The notes under the pieces were generated by a model. It worked only from the letters and a program-made list of their open reading frames with translations, did not search any database and was not told where the DNA came from. The position numbers were made by a program, and so were the translations under genes. A DNA stretch of 22,756 nt from Actinomyces sp. (lineage in GTDB: Bacteria > Actinomycetota > Actinomycetes > Actinomycetales > Actinomycetaceae), in contig DUQT01000010.1 of NCBI GenBank assembly GCA_012837655.1, positions 1 through 22,756 on the forward strand, given 5' to 3'. This document shows positions 14,422 to 21,341 of this stretch, in pieces; within the stretch, counting starts at the first letter, position 1; every line of letters begins with the position of its first letter.

Positions 14422-15276
14422 ATGAATTGGCTTGAGGCAATAATTCTTGGACTGGTCCAGGGACTTACCGAGTTCCTTCCCATTTCGTCATCCGCGCACT
14501 TGCGTATCGTTGGCGAACTTATGGGCATGGACGATCCTGGTGCAGCGTTTACCGCGATTACCCAGATTGGTACTGAATCCGCGGTTTTGATCTACTTTTG
14601 GAAAGACATCGTTCGGATCATTTCGAAGTGGTTCAAATCGATGCCCTGGGTCAAACCAGACAGCCGTATCGATTCGCAGGATTCCGACGTTCGACTCGGT
14701 TGGATGATCATTGTCGGCTCGATCCCCATCGGCGTGTTGGGGCTTCTGCTTGAAAACTGGATCGACCACTCGTTTAGAAACCTGTGGATCACTGTGACAA
14801 TGCTTGCATTCTTCGCGATCCTTCTAGGTGCTGCCGACAAGTTCATGCCGCGCAGAAAGACCCTAGACAAGATGAGCTGGCGCGACGCGATCCTCTACGG
14901 ACTTGCCCAAGCCATGGCCCTGATTCCGGGTGTGTCGCGTTCTGGTGGCACCATCACCATGGGCCGGTTCTTGGGATATACCCGCGAGGCCGCAGCTCGG
15001 TACTCATTCCTGCTAGCGATGCCCGCCGTGTTCGCATCCGGCTTCTACAAGGTGTACAAGGTCGCTGTAGGAGGCAACAGCATTTACGTTGGCCCCACAG
15101 TTGTTGCAACGCTGATCGCATTCGTTGTGGGTTACGCTGTCATTGTTTGGTTCTTGAAGCTAGTATCGACGCGCTCCTACCAGCCGTTCGTGATTTACCG
15201 AATCGTTCTTGCTGTCGTCATCGCAGCACTGTTAGGAGCCGGCGTACTGAGCGCTATTCCGACGACAGGTATGTGA
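14422..15276 (+). CDS. uppP: Undecaprenyl-diphosphatase (UppP/BacA)
   Basis: This polytopic membrane enzyme of 284 aa removes a phosphate from undecaprenyl pyrophosphate, returning the lipid carrier for peptidoglycan and other wall polymers; it is linked to bacitracin resistance. Motif 1 is near the N-terminus: LGLVQGLTEFLPISSSAHL (about 9-27), with the catalytic E17 and the serine cluster. Motif 2, IPGVSRSGGTITMGRFLGY (about 171-189), holds the arginine of the active site. About eight hydrophobic segments span the length, including one at the very C-terminus. A polar cytosolic loop lies at about 70-95 and a second at about 130-155. Start ATG 14422. A HAD phosphatase follows 4 bases after the stop and is likely co-transcribed. 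Confidence 0.97.
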   Translation: MNWLEAIILGLVQGLTEFLPISSSAHLRIVGELMGMDDPGAAFTAITQIGTESAVLIYFWKDIVRIISKWFKSMPWVKPDSRIDSQDSDVRLGWMIIVGSIPIGVLGLLLENWIDHSFRNLWITVTMLAFFAILLGAADKFMPRRKTLDKMSWRDAILYGLAQAMALIPGVSRSGGTITMGRFLGYTREAAARYSFLLAMPAVFASGFYKVYKVAVGGNSIYVGPTVVATLIAFVVGYAVIVWFLKLVSTRSYQPFVIYRIVLAVVIAALLGAGVLSAIPTTGM

Positions 15277-15280
15277 TTTC

Positions 15281-15937
15281 ATGACTCTTCCTGCCGCCCT
15301 GCTGTTCGACATGGATGGCACTGTAGTTGACACTGAGAAGTACTGGGAGATAGCCGAGCACGCTTTCTTCGAGGATCGCGGTGTCCACTGGACTTCTGAG
15401 ATGGGACGCGAGCTCACCGGAATGTCAATGGTTGACTCGGTCTCCACGATGGCTCGCAAGTCGGGCTTAGAACTCGACTTGGACGACACGATCGCAGAAA
15501 TGAACTCGCGCGTGCGCGACCTCGTACTTGAGCATGGTGCCCCGTGGCTCCCAGGTGCCCTGGAGTCTGTCCAACTGGCGCACGACCTAGGTATCCAAAC
15601 TGCATTGGTTACGTCATCTTGGACGGTGTTCGTAGATGCCGTATTGGAACGCGGCCCAAAAGGTGCGTTTGATGCGGTGGTGACTGGTGATGAGGTTGAG
15701 TTCGGCAAACCTCACCCACAGCCCTATCAAAAGGCCGCAGAACTTCTTGGAGCCAAGGGCCACCAATGCATGGCATTTGAGGATTCTCCATCGGGAGTGC
15801 ACTCAGCTATTGCAGCCGGGGCAATGACCTTCGTGGTGCCGGGGGACAATCCCGTGCCCGAAGACCTAGAGGTAACTTTTATCGACTCCCTAGAGGTAAT
15901 AGACCACGCCTGGATCAGCCAATATTGGAACGCTTGA
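15281..15937 (+). CDS. HAD-superfamily hydrolase (phosphatase / beta-phosphoglucomutase-like)
   Basis: This 218-aa HAD subfamily I enzyme begins with LLFDMDGTVVDTEKYW (nucleophile D10, acid D12, and the T/E of the cap-linking region). A helical cap follows with ELTGMSMVDSV (about 45-55). Motif II is ALVTSSWT (around 107), motif III is the Lys of FGKPHPQPY (about 145), and motif IV is AFEDSPSGVHSAIAAGA (about 163-179). The GKPHPQPY and EDSPSGV blocks fit sugar-phosphate phosphatases or beta-phosphoglucomutases, but the real substrate is unknown. It lies 4 bases after uppP and lacks its own Shine-Dalgarno, so it is probably translated by coupling. Its last 23 bases overlap the end of the convergent recB-like gene. 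Confidence 0.9.
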   Translation: MTLPAALLFDMDGTVVDTEKYWEIAEHAFFEDRGVHWTSEMGRELTGMSMVDSVSTMARKSGLELDLDDTIAEMNSRVRDLVLEHGAPWLPGALESVQLAHDLGIQTALVTSSWTVFVDAVLERGPKGAFDAVVTGDEVEFGKPHPQPYQKAAELLGAKGHQCMAFEDSPSGVHSAIAAGAMTFVVPGDNPVPEDLEVTFIDSLEVIDHAWISQYWNA

Positions 15938-16760
15938 TCTCCAAGACTCTTTGAAGCCCTTCTTCAGAAATGTCCGGCGTTTCAGACGAATACAACGGAC
16001 ACAGTTTCTGCACCCCACACCAGTTACAAAGCACCTGCTTTTTCGGTGGGAAGAACTGTTTGCGAGCCGCGTCCTCGATGTCATTCCAAATCTGGACCAG
16101 GTAATGTTCAAACGCGTCAACCTGTTCGCGCGTTGGATCCATGGTTAGCGTGCGGCCATCGCCAAGGAACACCAGTTGAGTGCGGGCGGGCAGTCCGAAC
16201 TCGGACTTGTCAAGTAGCAAGGCATAGAACCGCATCTGGAACAATGTGTCTTCGATGTAGCGTTCTTTCGGCGACTTGCCAGTCTTGTAATCGACGATTC
16301 GTAGCGCCCCGTTTGGTGCCTTGTCGATGCGGTCGATAAAGCCGTGCAGAGCGATTCCATCTGTGATGTCAACGCGAATAAATTTCTCGCGTGCAAGAGG
16401 CTCCAACCTGGTCGGGTTTTCCATCGCAAAATACTGTTGGACGAGTGCGCGAACGTCTTGCTTCCATTTTTTCAGCAGAACTTCGTCTTGGAACATCGCC
16501 AGGAAGTCCTCATTGTTTGCGAACTGCCTGTCGTATGCGGGCGCAATTAGCTCCGACGCGGCCTCCTGCGTTCGATCTAGTGCAGGCAGGTCGTAAAGGT
16601 CTTCGAGTACTGAATGCACAAGAGTTCCGCGCGTGGTCGCTGGAGATGGTGGCTCCCGAAACCCATCGACCTGGATCAGCCGGAATTTCATTGGGCATTG
16701 CAACCAGGTCTTAGTGGACGTAGCTGATAGGGCCTTGCGGCGCGAACTCGAATCACTCAT
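15915..16760 (-). CDS. RecB-family exonuclease with Cas4-like four-cysteine (Fe-S) motif
   Basis: This is a PD-(D/E)xK nuclease of the RecB/Cas4 group, 281 aa from ATG 16760. The N-terminal block STKTWLQCPMKFRL carries C22. The region GTLVHSVLEDLYDLP (about 48-62) contains the H of the nuclease fold, FIDRIDK (near 157-163) and IVDYKTGK (about 170-177) supply the catalytic Asp and Lys. C245, C248 and C254 (CNWCGVQKLC) together with C22 match the iron-sulfur cluster ligands of Cas4/AddB-like nucleases. The frame is open upstream to 16952, but that part overlaps the trmI region and does not resemble the family. The same gene stands beside trmI at the mycobacterial pup locus (Rv2119 next to Rv2118c). 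Its role in DNA metabolism is not established. It overlaps the HAD gene by 23 bases. Confidence 0.9.
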   Translation of the reverse strand: MSDSSSRRKALSATSTKTWLQCPMKFRLIQVDGFREPPSPATTRGTLVHSVLEDLYDLPALDRTQEAASELIAPAYDRQFANNEDFLAMFQDEVLLKKWKQDVRALVQQYFAMENPTRLEPLAREKFIRVDITDGIALHGFIDRIDKAPNGALRIVDYKTGKSPKERYIEDTLFQMRFYALLLDKSEFGLPARTQLVFLGDGRTLTMDPTREQVDAFEHYLVQIWNDIEDAARKQFFPPKKQVLCNWCGVQKLCPLYSSETPDISEEGLQRVLEIKRSNIG

Positions 16761-16766
16761 GGAACT

Positions 16767-16772
16767 ACCGTA
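16767..16772 (-). promoter_or_regulatory. Possible -10 hexamer TACGGT, leaderless start of the recB-like gene
   Basis: On the minus strand TACGGT is followed by six bases and then the ATG at 16760. No Shine-Dalgarno is present. The intergenic space to trmI is 88 bases and holds both divergent promoters. Confidence 0.4.
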
Positions 16773-16835
16773 CCGCGAGTATTGGACACTCATTTCACAG
16801 TGGGGTCCGTTACTGAGAACTTTTGCCACCACCAT

Positions 16836-16841
16836 TAGGAT
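16836..16841 (+). promoter_or_regulatory. -10 hexamer TAGGAT of trmI (leaderless or short leader)
   Basis: TAGGAT is followed by seven bases and the GTG at 16849. The AGGA inside it has the right distance to act as a Shine-Dalgarno instead (8 bases), so both readings are possible. Either way GTG 16849 is supported as the start. Confidence 0.4.
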
Positions 16842-16848
16842 AGATACC

Positions 16849-17922
16849 GTGAATTCTTCCCTCGAATACCCAGTTCCCGATATCGTGCAGCACCCGCTCG
16901 GCCAGGCAGCCAGACGCGGGCCACTTCGGGCTGGTGAGCGCGTCCAAATCACCGATCCTAAAGGCCGCCTTCACACGGTGATGCTGGTGCCCGGTGGTCG
17001 TTTTCAAAGTTCGCGCGGCGCCCTTGACCACGACGACATTATCGGACAGCCAGAAGCCGTCACCCTTTTCGACGGGAAGCTCCAGTTCCAAGTCGTTCGC
17101 CCGCTACAGACGGATTACGTCATGTCAATGCCGCGCGGAGCCGCGATCGTCTACCCAAAGGATGCCGCCCAGATCGTCGCGTTTGGCGATATTTTCCCAG
17201 GCGCCCGCGTCCTCGAGGCCGGAGTTGGGTCAGGCTCTTTATCCATGTCGCTACTACAAGCGGTTGGAACGACCGGCAGCCTGCATTCGATCGAACGCAG
17301 GGAAGACTTTGCAAAGATCGCGCAGGGCAATGTTGACCTCTGGTTTGGGGGCCGTCACCCGGCCTGGAAGGTCTCCGTTGGCGACTTCAATGACGTCGCT
17401 CTGAGCCTGCAACCAGAAAGTGTTGACCGCGTCGTCCTCGACATGTTGACGCCTTGGGAATGCCTTGAAGCTGCCGAACACGCCCTGGTTCCCGGCGGCG
17501 TCCTAACGATTTACGTCACGACCGTCACGCAACTTTCCAGATTGCACGAGGACGTGACTGCGACCCGGCGTTTCACAAGGCCACAGGTCTGGGAATCCTC
17601 AATCCGATCGTGGCATTTGGATGGTCTGGCGGTACGACCCGATCACCGCATGGTTGCCCACACGGGTTTCTTGTTTACTACGCGGAAGGTTGCTCGAAAG
17701 TCGCTCCCTCAAGAACGAGGACACCGTCCCGCACCGTCTGCCGAAGGGCTGGAAGGCCAGTGGAATCAAGAAGAGGGCTGGAGTGAAAATAAGGAGCTGA
17801 ATCCAACAGTTTCACCGAAGAAACTTCGCCGTTCAATTAGAGACGTGGCAACAAAGTCGCGAACCTGGCTCAGCCACGATGAAGCACCGGATTCGCGCTC
17901 CCAGGAGGAAGTCGTTGAGTAA
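16849..17922 (+). CDS. trmI: tRNA (adenine-58-N1)-methyltransferase TrmI
   Basis: This SAM-dependent enzyme makes m1A58 in the T loop of tRNAs. It is 357 aa from GTG 16849. An N-terminal beta domain (GERVQITDPKGRLHTVMLVPGG, roughly 26-47, with the DYVMSMPRGA substrate loop at about 87-96) precedes the Rossmann domain. Motif I is VLEAGVGSGSLSMSLLQAVG (about 121-140) and the acidic residue of motif II is in SIERRED. DMLTPWE (about 203-209) and IYVTTVTQLSRL follow. The frame is open back to 16633, but that stretch overlaps the divergent recB-like gene and does not match the family. Compared with Rv2118c (280 aa), it has a charged C-terminal tail of about 75 residues that looks disordered. Its last 8 bases overlap arc. 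It is the first gene of the pup operon. Confidence 0.93.
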   Translation: MNSSLEYPVPDIVQHPLGQAARRGPLRAGERVQITDPKGRLHTVMLVPGGRFQSSRGALDHDDIIGQPEAVTLFDGKLQFQVVRPLQTDYVMSMPRGAAIVYPKDAAQIVAFGDIFPGARVLEAGVGSGSLSMSLLQAVGTTGSLHSIERREDFAKIAQGNVDLWFGGRHPAWKVSVGDFNDVALSLQPESVDRVVLDMLTPWECLEAAEHALVPGGVLTIYVTTVTQLSRLHEDVTATRRFTRPQVWESSIRSWHLDGLAVRPDHRMVAHTGFLFTTRKVARKSLPQERGHRPAPSAEGLEGQWNQEEGWSENKELNPTVSPKKLRRSIRDVATKSRTWLSHDEAPDSRSQEEVVE

Positions 17923-19480
17923 TAATTTCGCAGAGTCACAAATAGAGGAGTTGAAGCGAGCGCTCATCTCGCTCGAAGGTAAGAATGAGCGCCTGACCGG
18001 CGCTTTGGTGACTGCGCGCAACGAGCTTCAAAACATGCAGGAACAGGTGGACGCGGTCACCGAACCACCCGCGCAGGTTGGCACCTTCCTGGAAGCCTTC
18101 ACGGATCTGCGCGAAGCCGAAGTGGCGGTCAATGGCCGTATCATGCGTCTCGGCGTGGCGCCGCAAGTTGATCTGCTGGGCTTAAGCGTCGGTCAAGAGG
18201 TCCGCATTGATGAACGCATGATCGTTGCCGATGTGCTGAAATATCGCCGAACCGGGCAAATGGCGTCAGTCGTGGAAATCGTGGGAGTCGACCGCGTCCT
18301 CGTAAATATTGACGCAGGTACAACGCGAATGGTTCTACTTGCGGGAAGCCTGCGGCACGGAGGCGTGCGCCCTGGCGATTCGCTCCTGATCGATACGCGT
18401 GCAAACGTTGCGATCGAAAGGATTGTACGCGAGGACGTTGAGCAGCTTTTGCAGCCAGAAGTACCGGATGTTACCTACGCCGATATTGGCGGGCTGCAGG
18501 AACAGATTGACAAGGTTCGCGACGCGGTTGAGCTACCGTTTACTCATCCTCAGCTGTACCGCGACTACGGATTGCGCGCCCCGAAGGGAATATTGCTCTA
18601 CGGTCCGCCCGGGTGTGGAAAGACGTTGATTGCGAAGGCCGTGGCTAGCTCACTCGCACGTGCGAAGGGTCGCTCGCAGCCCTACTTCCTGTCTGTGAAG
18701 GGCCCCGAGCTACTCAATAAGTTTGTGGGGGAAACTGAACGCCACATTCGCTCGATTTTTGCGCGGGCTCGGACGCTGGCATCTCACGATGACCCGGTCG
18801 TCGTGTTTTTTGACGAGATGGAAGCGCTCTTCCGAACTCGGGGAACGGGAATTTCTTCCGACGTGGAAACAATGGTTGTCCCGCAGTTGCTTGCCGAAAT
18901 GGACGGCGTTGAATCGTTAGACAACGTGATCATTATTGGCGCGTCAAACCGGGAAGACATGATCGATCCCGCGGTGCTTCGTCCGGGACGCCTGGACGTT
19001 CGAATTCGCATTGATAGGCCGACCAAGCAGGGTGCATACGAGATCTTCTCGAAGTACCTCACCCCGGATCTGCCTTTTGCCGATGAAACCATCACGGAAT
19101 ACGGTTCGCCTGAAAACGCGGTGTCACAAATGATGAAGGGCATCGTCGAAAAGATGTACAACGACAGCCCCGAAACGGCATTGTTTAGGCTGATACTTTC
19201 AACCGGAATAAATAAGACGATCTTCGTATCTGACATCGTCTCAGGCGCGATGATCGCCGCCATCGTGGAGCGTGCAAAGAAGTTTGCTGTGAAAGACACC
19301 CTGGAAGGTAAACCCGGCATCACGGATCGACATGTGCAGCAAGCATTTGAAGAGGAAATGCTAGAGACTATGGACCTGGCGGCAACTACGACACCGCAGG
19401 AGTGGGCCCGTGTTACTGGGCTACGCGGTGACGACGTGGTCTCGGTAGTTTCGCTTAAAGACATGGAGGGAGCCAAATGA
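17915..19480 (+). CDS. arc: ARC/Mpa AAA+ unfoldase of the pupylation system, without GQYL tail
   Basis: This is the hexameric ATPase that unfolds pupylated proteins, 521 aa. TTG 17915 is chosen because AGGAGG lies at 17903-17908, six bases upstream. An N-terminal coiled coil (about 5-55) catches Pup. Two OB-like regions follow (about 60-175), and then the AAA domain: Walker A GPPGCGKT (230-237), Walker B VVVFFDEMEAL with D300 and E301, and the arginine finger region RPGRLDVRI. The Mpa family end in mycobacteria is GQYL, which docks into the 20S proteasome. This protein ends DMEGAK, right after the conserved EWARVTGLRGDDV block, so the docking tail is missing. Proteasome genes are also not at the locus. 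It overlaps trmI by 8 bases and dop by 4 (ATGA). It could act as a Pup-dependent unfoldase, as in Corynebacterium. Confidence 0.95.
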   Translation: MSNNFAESQIEELKRALISLEGKNERLTGALVTARNELQNMQEQVDAVTEPPAQVGTFLEAFTDLREAEVAVNGRIMRLGVAPQVDLLGLSVGQEVRIDERMIVADVLKYRRTGQMASVVEIVGVDRVLVNIDAGTTRMVLLAGSLRHGGVRPGDSLLIDTRANVAIERIVREDVEQLLQPEVPDVTYADIGGLQEQIDKVRDAVELPFTHPQLYRDYGLRAPKGILLYGPPGCGKTLIAKAVASSLARAKGRSQPYFLSVKGPELLNKFVGETERHIRSIFARARTLASHDDPVVVFFDEMEALFRTRGTGISSDVETMVVPQLLAEMDGVESLDNVIIIGASNREDMIDPAVLRPGRLDVRIRIDRPTKQGAYEIFSKYLTPDLPFADETITEYGSPENAVSQMMKGIVEKMYNDSPETALFRLILSTGINKTIFVSDIVSGAMIAAIVERAKKFAVKDTLEGKPGITDRHVQQAFEEEMLETMDLAATTTPQEWARVTGLRGDDVVSVVSLKDMEGAK

Positions 19481-21036
19481 GTTTTGATCCAAATGCCCGC
19501 GTGCTAGGAACTGAAACAGAATTCGGCGTGATTGACGCCGCTGACCCCGGCGCAAATCCAGTAGTTCTTTCTGCCGAAGCTGTTGAAACCTACGCGCAAG
19601 CCGTCACCACTGGCGAGGTTGTCCGCTGGGACTATGCGGGTGAAGACCCACTTAATGACGCCCGCGGATACCGCCTGCAGCGCGCCAACGCACACCCTTC
19701 AATGCTCACCGATGATCCGTATCGATTGGCGCCTTCTGGAGGAGTCGAATACCAGGAACGCCCCGGCGAGTATGAACGCTACATGCAGCGCGCCACCTCG
19801 GTTGTTTTGCCAAATGGTGGTCGCTTCTACGTTGACCATGCGCACCCGGAATATTCAAGCCCGGAAACTACCGATCCTAAGACAGCAGTACTTTATGACC
19901 GTGCCGGCGACGAGGTCGGACGCCGCGCAATGCAGGAGTGTAAGCAACGCGGCCTCGAACTGGTTCTGTATAAGAACAACACGGATGGAAAGGGCGCATC
20001 ATATGGCGCCCACGAGAACTACCAGGTTCCGAGAGATATAGATTTCGATGACATCGTGCGGGTCTTGACCCCATTCTTCGTGACGCGTCCGATCATTTGC
20101 GGAGCGGGTCGCGTCGGGATCGGGCAGCACTCTGAAAATGCCGGATTCCAAATTTCGCAGCGCGCTGACTTCGTGGAGAACGACGTCGGACTTGAGACGA
20201 CCTTCAACCGCCCGATTATCAACACGCGCGATGAGCCTCACGCCCCGCGCGAAAAGTATCGTCGCCTGCACGTGATTAATGGCGACGCGAATCAGTTTGA
20301 CGTGTCAACCTATCTTCGGATCGGAACGACAGCTCTGGTTTTGCGTGCACTGGAAGGCGACCTCGACTTGACTTGGGAGGGGCTGGCGCTTGATCAAAAC
20401 CCAATCAAGACGACCTGGGACGTGTCCCACGATTTGACGCTCAGCGCCAAGATTGACCTGAAATCCGGCCGATCCGTAACCGCGATTGAGCTGCAGCGTA
20501 TGTATCTTGAGCTCGTGCGCGAACGTGTGGACCTTTCAGCTGATGACGAGGGGCTACTGGCAACTTGGGAACGAGTTCTCGACGGACTCGAAACCGACCT
20601 CGCCTCCGTTGCCGCTGACGTCGAGTGGGTTGGAAAGTACCTGCTATTCGACCGTCAGCGCGAGCGCCTGCAAACCACGTGGGATGATCCGCGCCTGGCC
20701 GCAATGGATTTGCAGTGGGCGGATTTGCGCCCTGACAAGTCACTTGTAGGCGCCCTTGACCACGCCGGTCGCGTTCGACGCCTATTTGACGAGGGCGAGG
20801 TTGCGCAGGCTGTAAGTAATCCGCCTGCTGGAACGCGTGCACATCTGCGGGGGAGGGCAATTTCTGCATTCCCAGAAGTCGTGAAGGCGTCGTGGACTTC
20901 GATCGTGGTGGATCAGCCCGAAAAGGATCAACTGGTTCGAATACCACTTCCTGAACCGGCAGATCAGGGCTCTGACGCGTCGCTACAAGCCATCGAACGA
21001 GGTCGGGTAAATGAGCTGATTAGCCTGTTCGAGTAG
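19477..21036 (+). CDS. dop: Dop, Pup deamidase/depupylase
   Basis: Dop converts the C-terminal Gln of Pup to Glu so that PafA can ligate it, and it also removes Pup from targets. It is 519 aa. GTETEFG (11-17) is the ATP/metal-binding glutamate motif of the carboxylate-amine ligase fold. FYVDHAHPEYSSPE carries the catalytic D120. YKNNTDGKGASYGAHENY (about 166-183), QISQRADFVENDVGLETT and NTRDEPHA are further Dop/PafA blocks. The extra loop VRWDYAGEDPLNDARGYRL near 48-66, absent from PafA, identifies it as Dop. The C-terminal domain carries PAGTRAHLRGRAI. Translation starts inside the arc stop codon (ATGA), with AGGGAG upstream. Because Pup here ends in Gln, this enzyme is required. Confidence 0.97.
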   Translation: MSFDPNARVLGTETEFGVIDAADPGANPVVLSAEAVETYAQAVTTGEVVRWDYAGEDPLNDARGYRLQRANAHPSMLTDDPYRLAPSGGVEYQERPGEYERYMQRATSVVLPNGGRFYVDHAHPEYSSPETTDPKTAVLYDRAGDEVGRRAMQECKQRGLELVLYKNNTDGKGASYGAHENYQVPRDIDFDDIVRVLTPFFVTRPIICGAGRVGIGQHSENAGFQISQRADFVENDVGLETTFNRPIINTRDEPHAPREKYRRLHVINGDANQFDVSTYLRIGTTALVLRALEGDLDLTWEGLALDQNPIKTTWDVSHDLTLSAKIDLKSGRSVTAIELQRMYLELVRERVDLSADDEGLLATWERVLDGLETDLASVAADVEWVGKYLLFDRQRERLQTTWDDPRLAAMDLQWADLRPDKSLVGALDHAGRVRRLFDEGEVAQAVSNPPAGTRAHLRGRAISAFPEVVKASWTSIVVDQPEKDQLVRIPLPEPADQGSDASLQAIERGRVNELISLFE

Positions 21037-21104
21037 GCTTAATTTAGCAATGAAAATATTCGCGATTTAACTGTAAAAATCAAAGTTTTAGCAAGGAGTT
21101 TCAA
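21037..21104 (+). promoter_or_regulatory. AT-rich 5' region of pup with strong ribosome binding site
   Basis: This 68-base gap is much richer in A and T than the flanks. AAGGAG (21093-21098) lies six bases before the pup ATG and is the strongest ribosome site of this locus after that of arc. The other junctions in the operon overlap, so the gap may hold a separate pup promoter or an mRNA stabilising leader. I see no convincing -35/-10 pair, hence the low score. Confidence 0.35.
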
Positions 21105-21284
21105 ATGGCTCAAAAGTTCGCCCCCGGCGGCAAATCAAACGAGGAAGAAAACCACGACGAAGCCGGCGGACAAGTTTTCGCTGAAAAATCGAGCATCGAC
21201 GACCTGCTTGATGAAATCGACACGGTCCTAGAGACCGACGCGCAGAGTTTCGTGCAGGGCTTCGTGCAAAAGGGCGGCCAGTAA
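21105..21284 (+). CDS. pup: Pup, prokaryotic ubiquitin-like protein
   Basis: This 59-aa protein is the tag that PafA attaches to lysines of target proteins. The N-terminal half is polar and probably disordered (MAQKFAPGGKSNEEE). The C-terminal half has the Pup signature IDDLLDEIDTVLETDAQSFV (residues 31-50), which forms the helix bound by ARC, PafA and Dop, and it ends QGFVQKGGQ. The final residue is Gln, so Dop must deamidate it before use, as in mycobacteria. The start ATG 21105 has AAGGAG six bases upstream. It is too short for default gene finding in some pipelines. It lies between dop (68 bases upstream) and pafA (57 bases downstream); prcB and prcA, which follow pup in mycobacteria, are absent. 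A homologue with KGGQ or KGGE is found in nearly all Pup-containing actinobacteria. Confidence 0.98.
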   Translation: MAQKFAPGGKSNEEENHDEAGGQVFAEKSSIDDLLDEIDTVLETDAQSFVQGFVQKGGQ

Positions 21285-21341
21285 CGCCCTCGGAAATGCT
21301 GGATACGCAACCAACCTTTTTAGGTCGATAGAAGGAAACCT

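Noticed and set aside
16633..16848. Longer N-terminus of TrmI
   Set aside because: It would overlap the recB-like coding start and lacks family similarity; GTG 16849 has either a -10 or AGGA at the right distance.
16761..16952. Longer N-terminus of the recB-like protein
   Set aside because: It would cover the trmI promoter and start, and the residues do not resemble the family before the methionine at 16760.
18784..19476. 230-codon open frame on the minus strand inside arc
   Set aside because: It is the antisense of the AAA domain and the Ser/Thr/Ile-rich translation shows no domain.
21110..21310. Minus-strand frame over pup
   Set aside because: The plus strand encodes Pup with all signature residues and a good ribosome site, so the opposite frame is a shadow.
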